A stretch of 64,000 nucleotides of DNA from Streptomyces noursei ATCC 11455 (GCF_001704275.1 NZ_CP011533.1:8246001-8310000), one strand, 5' to 3'; shown: positions 8,379 to 17,187, numbered from the stretch's first letter. Numbers and translations are program-made. The notes: generated by a model from the sequence alone, not told the origin.

Positions 8379-9653
8379 TCAGGCGCGGCCGGTCGCCAGG
8401 TCCATCAGACGGGCGAGGGCCCGGTCGCCGGAGGCCGATATCCCGTCGTGTTCCCATTCGTTGGTGACCCAGACCCGGGCGGCGCCGATGGTCCGGGCGG
8501 TGTCCAGGGACAGGCCGGCGTCGACGTACATGTCGTCGTGGTAGACGATCGCGGCGAGCGGGACGGTGTTGGCGGCGAGGCGGGCCGGGTCGTACAGCGG
8601 CGGCCAGTCGGTGCGTCGGGCCAGGAGGTCGGCGGCGTCCGTGAAGGGGCGCAGGCCGCGGATGTCCTCGAACATCCAGGGGTAGATCATCTCGCCGGTG
8701 AGCAGGAGCGGGTCGGCGTCCTCGGTGAATTCGGGGAGGGTGTCGAGGGCGCGCGAGGCCGCCCAGGCGGTGGGGCCGGCGCCCTGTCCGTACAAGGTCT
8801 CCTGGAGGACGGCGAAGAGCGGGTTGTCGGTGAAACCGGTCAGGGCCATCACCTGGTAGCGGAAGGTGTCGGTCAACTCGCCTTCGCCGTCGTTGTTCTC
8901 CAGAGCCTCGTCGAGCAGCCAGTGCAGGCGCTCGAACCCGTCGCCCATGCCGAGCAGGAGGCCGAGGGTCCGCAGTCGGCGGACGGTGAGCCGGTCGCCG
9001 TCGGGCAGGCGGACGTCCTGCGCCGCGAGCAGGTCGGCGATGCGGCGCAGGCGCCGGGCGTCGTCGGGGTAGCGGGCGTAGAAGTCGCGGACCCGGTCGC
9101 GTACTCGTGGATAGGTGCGGGCGTACACGTCGTCGGCGGTGGCGGACAGGCCGGGCAGGCCGCCGGCGACGTAGCACGCCTTGAGTCCTTCCGGGGCCTG
9201 GGAGAGGTAGGTGAGGGTGAGGAAGCCGCCGTAGCTCTGGCCGAGGGTTTCCCAAGGGGTGTCGCCGCACAGCTCGCGACGGATCAGTTCGGCGTCCGCG
9301 ACGATCGCGTCCGCCCGGAAGTGGGCCAGGTGGGCGGCGAGTTGGGCCGGCTCCCGGAAGGCGGCGGCGGCTCGCGCCGTGACGGGGGTGGAACGGCCCG
9401 TTCCGCGCTGGTCGAGCAGCAGTACGCGGTGCGTCTTGAGCGCGTGGGCCAGCCAGCCGGGCGACGCGGCCGACGGGCGGGGAGACTTGCCGCCCGGGCC
9501 GCCCTGGAGATACAGCAGCCAGGGCAGCTCCTCGTCGACGCGGGACGGGTCGGCGACCTCACGGGCGAAGACCTGGAGGGTCTCGCCGCCGGGGGTGGTG
9601 TGGTCCAGCGGGACCGTGAAGACGTGATCGACGGTGGCGTACGAGGGATTCAT
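8379..9653 (-). CDS. Prolyl aminopeptidase-like alpha/beta hydrolase (S33)
   Basis: A 424-residue cytoplasmic alpha/beta hydrolase. It shows LLYLQGGPGG (oxyanion-hole GGPG, residues 46-55), DQRGTGRS (about 81-88), the nucleophile elbow GQSYGG (about 138-143) and a late VTNEWEHDG carrying the catalytic histidine. These mark peptidase family S33, larger prolyl aminopeptidase branch, which removes N-terminal proline (often hydroxyproline too) from peptides. It stands alone, next to the hydroxyproline catabolic genes, so a role in trimming imported peptides is a sensible inference. A palindromic LysR-type box lies 50 bp upstream. Confidence 0.85.
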   Translation of the reverse strand: MNPSYATVDHVFTVPLDHTTPGGETLQVFAREVADPSRVDEELPWLLYLQGGPGGKSPRPSAASPGWLAHALKTHRVLLLDQRGTGRSTPVTARAAAAFREPAQLAAHLAHFRADAIVADAELIRRELCGDTPWETLGQSYGGFLTLTYLSQAPEGLKACYVAGGLPGLSATADDVYARTYPRVRDRVRDFYARYPDDARRLRRIADLLAAQDVRLPDGDRLTVRRLRTLGLLLGMGDGFERLHWLLDEALENNDGEGELTDTFRYQVMALTGFTDNPLFAVLQETLYGQGAGPTAWAASRALDTLPEFTEDADPLLLTGEMIYPWMFEDIRGLRPFTDAADLLARRTDWPPLYDPARLAANTVPLAAIVYHDDMYVDAGLSLDTARTIGAARVWVTNEWEHDGISASGDRALARLMDLATGRA

Positions 9654-9702
9654 GCCGATGAGTCTGGAGGGTGCCGGTGAGTCGGGGTAACTCCTGTTTT
9701 GT

Positions 9703-9719
9703 CATAACTCCGGGTTATG
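9703..9719. promoter_or_regulatory. Palindromic LysR-type box upstream of the prolyl aminopeptidase gene
   Basis: CATAAC-TCCGG-GTTATG is a perfect inverted repeat containing T-N11-A, the generic LysR contact pattern. It ends 50 bp before the start codon. A near copy lies ahead of blaA at 38063. The regulator that reads it is unknown. Confidence 0.5.
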
Positions 9720-9735
9720 CGGCGCGCGTTGACGG

Positions 9736-9764
9736 GTCGCAGTCGCAGTCGCAGTCCCAGTCGC
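9736..9764. repeat. Short hexanucleotide tandem repeat
   Basis: GTCGCA occurs three times in tandem, followed by GTCCCA and GTCGC, just beyond the 3' end of the GntR gene. Probably slippage; no function seen. Confidence 0.6.
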
Positions 9765-9776
9765 TCCGGACGCCGG

Positions 9777-10493
9777 TCATCGGGACTTCAGGCGGGCCTT
9801 GAGCCCGCCCGGGGTCGACTCGGGCTCCTGCGTGCCTTCCGCCCACAGTGAGCGCACATGGCCGAGGTGGCGGGTCATGCACTTCTGGGCGCCCTCGGCC
9901 TCCCCCGCCACCATCAGGTCGAGGAGTTCGAGATGCTCCTCGGCCGAGGGGATCAGCTGGTCACGCTCGTCCAGGGCGGTCAGGCCGTACAGGCGGGAGC
10001 GCTTGCGCAGATCGCCGACGGTTTCCACGAGCCGGTCGTTTCCGGCCAGCGCGAGGAGGGAGAGGTGGAAGCGACGGTCCGCCTCCAGGTAGCCGATGAG
10101 GTCGTGTTCGCGGGCGGCGCGGACGATCTCCTGTGCGATCGGGCGCAGTTCCTCCAGGTCCGCGCGGGCGGCGGTGCGGGTGATCCGGCCGACCATGGGG
10201 ACCTCGATGAGGGTGCGGATCTCGGTGTACTGGTCGAGGTCGCGCTCGTTGACCTCGGTGACCCGGAAGCCCTTGTTGCGGACCGGCTCGACCAGGCCCT
10301 CGCGGGCCAGGTCGAGCATCGCCTCGCGCACCGGGGTCGCGGAGATGCCGAAGTCGTCCGCGAGGCCGGGCGCCGAGTACACCTCACCGGGCCGGAGTTC
10401 ACCCGAGATCAGGGCGGCCCGCAGGTGGTGGGCGACCTGGTCGCGCAGCCGCTCCCTGGTGGTGTTGAGGTTGCGCTGCTTGAGGTGGCCCAT
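9777..10493 (-). CDS. GntR-family (FCD) regulator of hydroxyproline catabolism
   Basis: A 238-residue regulator. Residues 12-78 form a GntR winged helix (LRDQVAHHLRAALISGELRP, ATPVREAMLDLAREGLV). Residues 90-215 form an all-helical FCD effector domain with the metal/ligand-type residues of that class (EIRTLIE, HLSLLALAGN, EEHLELLDLM). It is the last gene of a minus-strand block encoding hydroxyproline breakdown, and FCD regulators of such operons usually respond to an intermediate. A strongly palindromic site 55 bp upstream suggests autoregulation. The inducer cannot be read from the sequence. Confidence 0.88.
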   Translation of the reverse strand: MGHLKQRNLNTTRERLRDQVAHHLRAALISGELRPGEVYSAPGLADDFGISATPVREAMLDLAREGLVEPVRNKGFRVTEVNERDLDQYTEIRTLIEVPMVGRITRTAARADLEELRPIAQEIVRAAREHDLIGYLEADRRFHLSLLALAGNDRLVETVGDLRKRSRLYGLTALDERDQLIPSAEEHLELLDLMVAGEAEGAQKCMTRHLGHVRSLWAEGTQEPESTPGGLKARLKSR

Positions 10494-10547
10494 GGTCGTG
10501 GTGTTCCCTTCGTGCCCTGCCCTCCGTCATCGGGCGGTCACCAGCGT

Positions 10548-10562
10548 ACAATGTCACGTTGT
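10548..10562. promoter_or_regulatory. Candidate GntR/FCD operator upstream of its own gene
   Basis: ACAATGTCACGTTGT pairs in six of seven positions around a central base. It fills the gap between the dehydrogenase stop and the regulator. Its half-site GTGACATT recurs ahead of other genes of the pathway. Confidence 0.6.
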
Positions 10563-11954
10563 TTATGCGAGGATCGATGGGAGCGCGGGGGTCAGCGTGT
10601 AGGTGCGCTGCGAGGTGTAGAAGTCCAGGGCGGCGTGTCCCTGCTCGCGTGGGCCGCTGCTGGATGCCTTGGTGCCGCCGAACGGCAGGTGGAAGTCGAC
10701 GCCGCTGGAGGGGGCGTTCACCCGGACCATGCCGGTGTCGAGGTGGTCGAGTCCGTGCAGGGTCGCATCGAGCGTTGCCGTGTGCACCGAGGTGACCAGG
10801 CCGTACGGAACGGAGTTGGTGATGCGCACCGCCTGGGCGAGGTCGTCGGCGGGGAGCAGCGCGGCGAGTGGGCCGAAGACCTCTTCGTGCAGCAGTGGAT
10901 GGCCGGGCGGCAGGTCCGTCACGAGCGCGGGGGCCGCGTACCAGCCGTCGCTCCCGGTGGGGGCGGCGGTGGCCACCGCGGGCAGTCCCCGCCGGGCTTC
11001 GATGACGCGGTCGCGGGCCCGCTCGCTGATGAGGGGGCCGCAGACGGTGGCGGAGTCGGCGGGGTCGCCCACCGCGAGTGCCCGCAGACGCTCGGCCAGT
11101 GCCTCGCGCAGGGGGCCGAGGGCCGCGCCCACCGCGATCACGCGGCTGGTGGCGGTGCACTTCTGGCCCGCGTAGCCGGCGATCGCGGAGGCGATGTGCG
11201 CCGCGGCGGTGTCGATGTCCGCGTCGGGCAGGACGATCGCCGCGTTGAGTCCGCCCATCTCGGCCTGTGCGGGGATGCCGCGTGCGGTGGTGGTGAGGGT
11301 GACTGCCTGGCCGACGACGGTGGAGCCCGTGAAGGAGACGGCATCGGCGGCCGAGACGACGGCGTTGCCCTCGGTAGCGCCGCCGGGCAACACGGTGAAC
11401 ACACCTGTGGGGACGGCCTGTTGGACGATCTCGGCGAGGCGTTGCGCACAGGCGGTGGCTTCCGGCGCGGGTTTGAGGACGACCGTGTTGCCGGTCGCCA
11501 GTGCCGGGGCGGCCTTCCAACTGGGGATCGCGAAGGGGAAGTTCCAGGGGGTGATGAGGCCGGCGACACCGTGTGGACGGCGGCGGGTGAGCAGCAGTCC
11601 GGGGCCCGCGGCCGTCTCGTGGACGACGCCGGTGGGCTCGTAGGGGGCCTGGGCGTAGTACCGCCAGATTGCCGCGGTGCGCGCCACTTCGGCGCGGGCT
11701 TCGGTGACCGGCTTGCCGACCTCCCGCACGGCCAGCGCGGTCAGTTCGTCCGCGGCGGCCTCGACGGCGGCGGCGATCGCGCCGAGCGCGGCCGAGCGGG
11801 CCGCCGCGCCGTCCAGCAGCCAGTGGGGCTGGGCGGCGCGGGCCCGCTCGACGGCACGGGTGGCGGCCCGCGCGCCGGGGGCGGGGACGTGCACGAGGAT
11901 GTCGGACGGGTCGGCCGGGTTGCGGGAGACAACCGGGGGCGGGGCGTCACTCAC
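10563..11954 (-). CDS. NAD(P)-dependent aldehyde dehydrogenase, probable alpha-ketoglutarate semialdehyde dehydrogenase
   Basis: A 463-residue aldehyde dehydrogenase with ITPWNFPFAIPSWK (about residues 123-136), the catalytic glutamate in AEMGGLN, the catalytic cysteine in GQKCTATS, and the EEVFGPL motif. Hydroxyproline breakdown ends in alpha-ketoglutarate semialdehyde (2,5-dioxopentanoate), which such an enzyme oxidises to alpha-ketoglutarate; context makes this the likely substrate. The GTG start at 11954 overlaps the epimerase stop by four bases (GTGA), so translation is coupled. Cofactor preference cannot be decided. Confidence 0.87.
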   Translation of the reverse strand: MSDAPPPVVSRNPADPSDILVHVPAPGARAATRAVERARAAQPHWLLDGAAARSAALGAIAAAVEAAADELTALAVREVGKPVTEARAEVARTAAIWRYYAQAPYEPTGVVHETAAGPGLLLTRRRPHGVAGLITPWNFPFAIPSWKAAPALATGNTVVLKPAPEATACAQRLAEIVQQAVPTGVFTVLPGGATEGNAVVSAADAVSFTGSTVVGQAVTLTTTARGIPAQAEMGGLNAAIVLPDADIDTAAAHIASAIAGYAGQKCTATSRVIAVGAALGPLREALAERLRALAVGDPADSATVCGPLISERARDRVIEARRGLPAVATAAPTGSDGWYAAPALVTDLPPGHPLLHEEVFGPLAALLPADDLAQAVRITNSVPYGLVTSVHTATLDATLHGLDHLDTGMVRVNAPSSGVDFHLPFGGTKASSSGPREQGHAALDFYTSQRTYTLTPALPSILA

Positions 11955-12958
11955 AGGAGAAAACCTCCGGGGAAGGGGTCGTCGGGGTCGAGGAAGTACT
12001 GGGCGGTGCCGGTGATCCAGGCGCGCCCGGTGATCCGCGGTACGACCGCGGGCACCCCGCCGACCTCCGTCTCTTCGGTCAGCCGGCCGGTGAACTCCGT
12101 ACCGATGAAGGACTCGTTGACGAAGTCGCGGTGCAGCGGCAGGGCGCCGCGGGCGTGCAGCTGCGCCATCCGCGCGCTGGTGCCGGTGCCGCACGGTGAG
12201 CGGTCGAACCAACCCGGGTGGATGGCCATGGCGTGCCGCGAGCGGTGTGCGTCGGAGCCGGGGGCGGCGAGATAGACGTGCTTGAGGCCGGCGATCTCGC
12301 GCTGGGCGGGGTGCACGGGCCGGTCGGGCGAGGCGTTGATCGCGTCCATGAGGGCGAGGCCGGCGGCGAGCAGGTCGTCCTTGCGGGCACGGTCGAACGG
12401 CAGCCCCAGCGCGTCGAGTTCGACGAACGCGTAGAAGTTCCCGCCGAAGGCGAGGTCGTAGCTGACCGTGCCGTACCCGGGCACCTCCACCGTCCGGTCC
12501 AGTGCGACGCAGAAGGCGGGCACGTTGGTGAGGGTGGCGGACTTCGCCCTGCCGTCCTCGACGCACACGTCGACGGCGACCAGCCCCGCGGGGGTGTCGA
12601 GGCGGATGGTGGTGACCGGCTCGGTGACGGGCACCATGCCGGTCTCGACGAGGACGGTGGCGACGCCGAGAGTGCCGTGGCCGCACATCGGCAGGAGTCC
12701 GGAGACCTCGATGAACAGGACGCCGTAGTCGGCGTCGGGTCGGGTCGGAGGCTGAAGGATGGCGCCGCTCATGGCGGCGTGCCCGCGCGGCTCGTACATG
12801 AGCAGGGTGCGCAACCGGTCCAGGTGCTCGATGAAGTGGAGCCTGCGCTCTGCCATGGTGGCGCCGGGGAGCACCCCGACGCCGCCGGTGATGACGCGGG
12901 TGGGCATGCCCTCGGTGTGCGAGTCGACGGCGTGGAAGACGTGTCGGGTGCGCATCAA
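11951..12958 (-). CDS. Proline racemase family, probable 4-hydroxyproline 2-epimerase
   Basis: A 335-residue member of the proline racemase family. The first catalytic cysteine is in PMCGHGT and the second in RSPCGTGTSARM. Both cysteines are present, which fits an epimerase or racemase; trans-3-hydroxyproline dehydratases usually have threonine at the first position. It would convert trans-4-hydroxy-L-proline to the D-cis isomer, the first pathway step. The neighbours (DHDPS-type deaminase, semialdehyde dehydrogenase, D-hydroxyproline dehydrogenase) support hydroxyproline rather than proline as the substrate. It lies 42 bp after the deaminase gene and overlaps the dehydrogenase gene. Confidence 0.88.
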   Translation of the reverse strand: MMRTRHVFHAVDSHTEGMPTRVITGGVGVLPGATMAERRLHFIEHLDRLRTLLMYEPRGHAAMSGAILQPPTRPDADYGVLFIEVSGLLPMCGHGTLGVATVLVETGMVPVTEPVTTIRLDTPAGLVAVDVCVEDGRAKSATLTNVPAFCVALDRTVEVPGYGTVSYDLAFGGNFYAFVELDALGLPFDRARKDDLLAAGLALMDAINASPDRPVHPAQREIAGLKHVYLAAPGSDAHRSRHAMAIHPGWFDRSPCGTGTSARMAQLHARGALPLHRDFVNESFIGTEFTGRLTEETEVGGVPAVVPRITGRAWITGTAQYFLDPDDPFPGGFLL

Positions 12959-13000
12959 GTCCCCTTTCTGCGGGTCTCGTTCGGAGAGGGGCAGCCGGGG

Positions 13001-13918
13001 TCAGCGGTGCCCTGTGGCGACGGACTTCTCGGTCGCCGCGCGCACCTCGGCCTCCACCGCGGCGGGCAGCGGCAGGCGCGGCGGCCGGGTGGGGCCGCCG
13101 GGACGGCCGGCGATGTCCATGGACGTCTTGATGGCCTGGACGAACTCGGTCCTGGAGTCCCAGCGCAGCAGCGAGTGCAGGGACGCGTACAGGGGCAGGG
13201 CGGTCCCGATGTCCTTGGTCACCGCGGCGCGGTACAGCTCGACGCAGGTGGCGGGGAAGGCGTTGGGGTAGCCGGCGACCCAGCCGACGGCCCCGGCGAG
13301 CGCGAGTTCGACCAGGACGTCGTCCGCGCCGATCAACAGGTCGAGTTCCGGGGCGAGTTCGGCGATCTGGTAGGCGCGGCGCACATCGCCGCTGAACTCC
13401 TTGACGGCCACGATCGCGCCCTCGCCGTGGAGGCGGGCCAGCAGGGCGGGGGTCAGATCGACCTTGGTGTCGTGGGGGTTGTTGTAGGCGACGACCGGCA
13501 GGCCGGCCCGGGCGACCTCGGCGTAGTGGGCGCGCACGGCGGGCTCGTCGGCGCGGTAGGCGTTCGGCGGGAGCAGCAGGACGCTGCCGCAGCCCTCCTC
13601 GGCGGCCTGCTCGGTCCAGCGGCGGGACTCGGCGCTGCCGTACGCGGCGACGCCCGGCATGACCCGGGCCCCGTCGCCCGCCGCGGCGACGGCGGTGCGC
13701 ACCACACGGGCGCGCTCCTCGTCGGTCAGGGTCTGGTACTCGCCCAGGGAGCCGTTGGGCACGACGCCGTCGCAGCCGCTGTCGATCAACCAGCGGACGT
13801 GGTCGGCGTAGGCGTCGTAGTCGATGGAGAGGTCGTCGCGCAGGGGCAGCGCGGTGGCGACCATGATGCCGCGCCAGGGGCGGTCGGTGCTCCAGGCGGC
13901 GGGGGAGGTGGTGGTCAT
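13001..13918 (-). CDS. DHDPS/NAL family lyase, probable 1-pyrroline-4-hydroxy-2-carboxylate deaminase
   Basis: A 305-residue (beta/alpha)8 aldolase-superfamily protein. The Schiff-base lysine lies in IVAVKEFSGD (about residues 169-178) and the catalytic tyrosine in VVAYNNPHDT. NGSLGEYQTLTDEER takes the place of the GTTGE motif. In hydroxyproline catabolism a member of this family deaminates 1-pyrroline-4-hydroxy-2-carboxylate to alpha-ketoglutarate semialdehyde. The gene lies between the D-hydroxyproline dehydrogenase and epimerase genes, so this role is preferred over dihydrodipicolinate synthesis. A candidate operator lies 18 bp upstream of the ATG and an AGAAGGG ribosome site precedes it. 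Confidence 0.85.
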   Translation of the reverse strand: MTTTSPAAWSTDRPWRGIMVATALPLRDDLSIDYDAYADHVRWLIDSGCDGVVPNGSLGEYQTLTDEERARVVRTAVAAAGDGARVMPGVAAYGSAESRRWTEQAAEEGCGSVLLLPPNAYRADEPAVRAHYAEVARAGLPVVAYNNPHDTKVDLTPALLARLHGEGAIVAVKEFSGDVRRAYQIAELAPELDLLIGADDVLVELALAGAVGWVAGYPNAFPATCVELYRAAVTKDIGTALPLYASLHSLLRWDSRTEFVQAIKTSMDIAGRPGGPTRPPRLPLPAAVEAEVRAATEKSVATGHR

Positions 13919-13935
13919 GAAGGGAACCCTTCTGT

Positions 13936-13950
13936 GGTGTGTGACATTTT
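13936..13950. promoter_or_regulatory. Candidate operator ahead of the deaminase-epimerase-dehydrogenase operon
   Basis: GGTGTGTGACATTTT contains the half-site GTGACATT, identical to that upstream of the GntR gene. It sits in an AT-richer patch directly before the ATG at 13918. Confidence 0.5.
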
Positions 13951-13996
13951 ATGGAGGGGGGGTGAGGGGGCGATCAGGCGGCATGTCGGCCGTCCG

Positions 13997-15532
13997 TCAG
14001 CCGACGGCATCGCTCCCGTCGCTCCGGTCTTCGGGGGCGGCCCCGTCCGACTCGGGGGCGGGCGTTCGGCCGAGGGCGCCGAGCACTCCCAGGGGGAGGG
14101 GAACGGCCAGCGGCCGGCGTTCGGGGGGCGGCGCCGGCTGCGCCCCCCGTGCCTGGGCGGCCAGGCAGGCCACGGCCGTCCCGCACATCCGGCCCTGACA
14201 CCAGCCCATGCCGGCGCGGGTGAGGAGTTTGACGGTCCGGGCGTCCCGGGCACCGTAGTCGGCGACCGCCTCACGAATCCGGCCCGCGGTGACCTCCTCG
14301 CACCGGCACACATCCGTCGCGCCGTCGAGCCACTGCGGCCAGCCGGGGCCGGGGGCGTGGACGGCGGCCATCGCGTCGGCGAAGGCGCGCATGCGTGCGC
14401 GCCGCCGCCGTAGCTCCCGCACCCGCCGGGCGTTGCTCGCCATCGCCCGTCCACGCAGGCGTGCGGCGATCGCGATGCCAGCCAACTCGCCTTCCACCCT
14501 GGCAAGTTGAACGCCACCGACACCGCCGGTCTCGCCCGCGGCCCAGACTCCGGCCACGGAGGTCTCCTGAAGGGCGCCTAGTTCGAGGGCGTGGGTTCCC
14601 TCCACCGTGCGCCGGGTCGTGCAGCCGAGCCCGACGGCGAGTTCGAGCTGTGGGACCAGTCCGTGCCCGACCGCCAGCGCGTCGCACGCGATCCGGTGGC
14701 CGGACCCCCGTACCGGCCGCCACTGGCGGTCGAGCCGGGAGACCGTGACGGCCGCCACCCGGTCCGAGCCGTGCACCTGTGTCACCGCGCTCGACGTCCG
14801 CAGCCGCACCCGGTGCCGCAGCAGCGCCGCGCCGTGGACCGCGGCCTCCACCAGCTTGTGCGGATGGGACAGCAGGGCCCCGGGCCGGCGGGCGTACCCC
14901 AGGTAGTCCGACGCCTCGACCACCGCGGGGACGCGGGCCCCGGCCGCGGCGAGCGACGCGGCGACGGCGAGCAGCAGCGGGCCGCTGCCCGCCACGACCA
15001 CCCTCCTCCCGGGCAGGACCAGACCGGACTTCAGCATCGCCTGCGCGCCACCGGCGCCCACGACCCCCGGCAACGTCCAGCCGGGGAAGGGAAGTTGACG
15101 CTCGTAGGCGCCGGTCGCCAGCAGCACCGCGCGGGCCCGCACTCGGACCGGGCGGTCCCCGTCGCCGTCCGCGCCGGTGACCGCATGCACGTCCCACGAC
15201 CCCTCCGTGTCCGCTGCCCGTGCGACCGTCCAGACGTGGTGTCCGGCGAGATGGGTCACCTCGCCTGCGGCCAGGCGGCGGACCAGGCCGGCGAAGGCGG
15301 GCCAGTCGTGGTGCAGGGCTTCGGGGTGCGCGGCGCCGAGGTCGGGCGAGGGGTGCCGGTAGTACTGTCCGCCCGGCTGCCCGGAAGCGTCCAAGAGGGC
15401 GACGGACAGGCCGAGTTCGGACGCGGTGACGGCGCCCGCGAGCCCCGCGGGGCCCGCGCCGATCACCGCGAGGTCGTACTCCGCACCGTCTTCCAGGCCG
15501 CCTTCCGGGGCGTCAGACGCCGAGTTCGGCAT
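13997..15532 (-). CDS. D-hydroxyproline dehydrogenase-like FAD subunit with BFD [2Fe-2S] domain
   Basis: A 511-residue flavoprotein. An N-terminal Rossmann motif (DLAVIGAGPAGLAGAV) is followed by GGQYYR and LLATGAYERQLPFPGWTLPG, typical of the alpha subunits of heteromeric amino-acid or opine dehydrogenases. A second dinucleotide site (VVVAGSGPLLLAVA) lies mid-protein. A C-terminal BFD-like region has CRCEEVT and CQGRMC, four cysteines for a [2Fe-2S] cluster. The tail after about residue 455 is proline-rich. It overlaps the [2Fe-2S] subunit gene by 20 bp. With the [2Fe-2S] and DAO-family subunits it should form a membrane-chain-linked D-hydroxyproline dehydrogenase (compare LhpBEF). Opine oxidase is the alternative. 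Confidence 0.85.
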   Translation of the reverse strand: MPNSASDAPEGGLEDGAEYDLAVIGAGPAGLAGAVTASELGLSVALLDASGQPGGQYYRHPSPDLGAAHPEALHHDWPAFAGLVRRLAAGEVTHLAGHHVWTVARAADTEGSWDVHAVTGADGDGDRPVRVRARAVLLATGAYERQLPFPGWTLPGVVGAGGAQAMLKSGLVLPGRRVVVAGSGPLLLAVAASLAAAGARVPAVVEASDYLGYARRPGALLSHPHKLVEAAVHGAALLRHRVRLRTSSAVTQVHGSDRVAAVTVSRLDRQWRPVRGSGHRIACDALAVGHGLVPQLELAVGLGCTTRRTVEGTHALELGALQETSVAGVWAAGETGGVGGVQLARVEGELAGIAIAARLRGRAMASNARRVRELRRRRARMRAFADAMAAVHAPGPGWPQWLDGATDVCRCEEVTAGRIREAVADYGARDARTVKLLTRAGMGWCQGRMCGTAVACLAAQARGAQPAPPPERRPLAVPLPLGVLGALGRTPAPESDGAAPEDRSDGSDAVG

Positions 15533-15833
15533 GGCCGTGTCCCTCCTGGGTGGTGACGGTGTCTCCGGGGCGGGCCGGGACCAGGCAGGCCCGGCGGTTG
15601 GGCCGGCCGTTGACGGTGGCGAGGCAGTCGTAGCACTGGCCGATGCCGCAGAACGCGCCGCGCGGCCGGCCGCCGACGCGGGTGGTGCGCCAGGCGAGGA
15701 TGCCCGCGGCCCAGAGTGCGGCGGCGAGTGACTGTCCGGGCAGCGCGGTGACCGGCCGCCCGTCGAAGGTGATCTCGAACGCGTCGTCAGTCGCCGCGCC
15801 GACGAGTGCGGCGGGGCTGCGGTCACGCGCCAT
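15513..15833 (-). CDS. [2Fe-2S] ferredoxin-like subunit of the hydroxyproline dehydrogenase
   Basis: A 106-residue protein with the plant-type [2Fe-2S] pattern: CGIGQCYDC (C-x4-C-x2-C), then NGRPNRRAC. The start at ATG 15833, after GAAGGGAGC, is preferred over the upstream in-frame ATG at 15884. Small subunits of this kind carry electrons between the FAD subunits of heteromeric amino-acid dehydrogenases. It begins 44 bp after the DAO-family gene and overlaps the large FAD gene by 20 bp, so the three products are probably made together. Confidence 0.87.
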   Translation of the reverse strand: MARDRSPAALVGAATDDAFEITFDGRPVTALPGQSLAAALWAAGILAWRTTRVGGRPRGAFCGIGQCYDCLATVNGRPNRRACLVPARPGDTVTTQEGHGHAELGV

Positions 15834-15877
15834 GGCGCGGCTCCCTTCGGGGCGGGCGGCATGGGCCACCGGGGATG

Positions 15878-17056
15878 TCAGCACGCTTCACGTTCACGTC
15901 CACCTGCGCCTTCACCGAACCGTTCGGGCCGGAACGGGCGGACGTCCAGGGGAGGTTCGCCGCCGGCCGCCAGCGCGGCGACGATCTGCCCGGTGGCCGG
16001 AGCGAGACCGACGCCCGCCCCTTCGTGGCCGCAGGCGTGCAGCAGTCCCGGCCGGCGCGGGTCGGAGCCGATCGCGGGCAGGTGGTCGGGCAGGTACGGG
16101 CGGAACCCGGCGTAGGTGCGCATGGCCCGCACCGTGCCGAGTACCGGGAACAGCCGCACCGCCTGCGCCGCGAGGCGGTGCAGCGCCTCCACGGACAGCG
16201 TGCGGTCGAAGCCCACGCGCTCCCGGCTCGCGCCGATCAGGACGGGGCCGGCCGGGGTGCCCTCGACGACCGCGGAGGTCTGCAGGGCCGCCGAGCCGCT
16301 GGCGACATCGGCGACATAGTCGGCCGAGTACACCTTGCGCCGCACCACCCGCGGCAGCGGCTCGGTGACCAGGACGAAACCCCGCCGCGGACGCACCGGC
16401 AGCGTTACGCCCGCGATCCGGGCCAGCTCACCGCCCCACGCTCCCGCCGCGTTCACCACGCACGGCGCGTGGAGGTCGCCGGAGGGCGTGCGTACCCCCC
16501 GCACCCGACCGCCCGTCGTGGTGAGGATCCCGGTGACGGCCTCGCCGAGCCGTAGCCGCACCCGGCTGCCGGCCGCACGCAGCAAATGGGCGGCGGCCAG
16601 CGCGGGTTGCACCTGTGCGTCCTGTGGATAGTGGACACCGCCGGCGAGGCCGGGGGCCAGATGCGGCTCCAGGTCACCGAGCCGGTCGCCCGGCACCGCT
16701 TCGGCGCTGACACCGGCCTGCGCCTGCCGCGCGGCGAACGTCCGCAGCGCGGCCAGGTCCTCCTCGCCGGAGGCGACGACCAGACCGCCCTTAGCCTCGT
16801 ACTCGATCCGCGGCGGGAGCGCCTCGCCCAGCTCGCGCCACAATGACGTGGACAGCTGGGCCAGTTCGAGTTCGGGGCCGGGCTCCTTGTCGGAGACCAG
16901 GAGGTTGCCTTCGCCGGCGCCGGTGGTCCCGCCGGCGACGGGGCCGCGGTCGATCACGGTGACGTCCAGGCCGCGCCGGGCGGCGTAGTGGGCACAGGCG
17001 GCGCCGATCACGCCCGCGCCGACGACGATGAGATCCGAAGAGTGTCTCGTGGGCAC
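15878..17056 (-). CDS. DAO-family FAD oxidoreductase subunit of D-hydroxyproline dehydrogenase
   Basis: A 392-residue glycine-oxidase/D-amino-acid-oxidase family flavoprotein. The dinucleotide motif is DLIVVGAGVIGAACAHYAAR at residues 8-27, and the family's closing CGHEGAGVGLAPATGQ lies near residue 350. This is probably the catalytic (beta-type) subunit that oxidises D-cis-4-hydroxyproline to 1-pyrroline-4-hydroxy-2-carboxylate. It is first of a three-gene block with the [2Fe-2S] and BFD-type subunits. GTG start at 17056. It diverges from the peptide transporter operon, with two copies of a shared motif in between. Confidence 0.86.
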   Translation of the reverse strand: MPTRHSSDLIVVGAGVIGAACAHYAARRGLDVTVIDRGPVAGGTTGAGEGNLLVSDKEPGPELELAQLSTSLWRELGEALPPRIEYEAKGGLVVASGEEDLAALRTFAARQAQAGVSAEAVPGDRLGDLEPHLAPGLAGGVHYPQDAQVQPALAAAHLLRAAGSRVRLRLGEAVTGILTTTGGRVRGVRTPSGDLHAPCVVNAAGAWGGELARIAGVTLPVRPRRGFVLVTEPLPRVVRRKVYSADYVADVASGSAALQTSAVVEGTPAGPVLIGASRERVGFDRTLSVEALHRLAAQAVRLFPVLGTVRAMRTYAGFRPYLPDHLPAIGSDPRRPGLLHACGHEGAGVGLAPATGQIVAALAAGGEPPLDVRPFRPERFGEGAGGREREAC

Positions 17057-17062
17057 GTCAGT

Positions 17063-17077
17063 AATATTTCACATTGC
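17063..17077. promoter_or_regulatory. Candidate operator ahead of the hydroxyproline dehydrogenase genes
   Basis: On the minus strand it reads GCAATGTGAAATATT, matching CAATGT and GTGA of the operator near the GntR gene. It starts seven bases from the GTG at 17056. Confidence 0.42.
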
Positions 17078-17172
17078 ACCTGCCTTGCCAAGGGTCCCGC
17101 GTGGCGGGAGATCGCCGGACCCGGATCTGCGGGTGCGGTCTCAACTCCCTTGCGACGCACCCCTTGTGCAGT

Positions 17173-17187
17173 GCAATTTCACATTAC
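17173..17187. promoter_or_regulatory. Candidate operator and promoter ahead of the ABC transporter
   Basis: GCAATTTCACATTAC, a partial palindrome whose complement carries TGTGAAATT. The adjoining TACTATTTTACA is strikingly AT-rich for this genome and could hold the -10 element of the substrate-binding protein gene at 17246. Confidence 0.45.
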
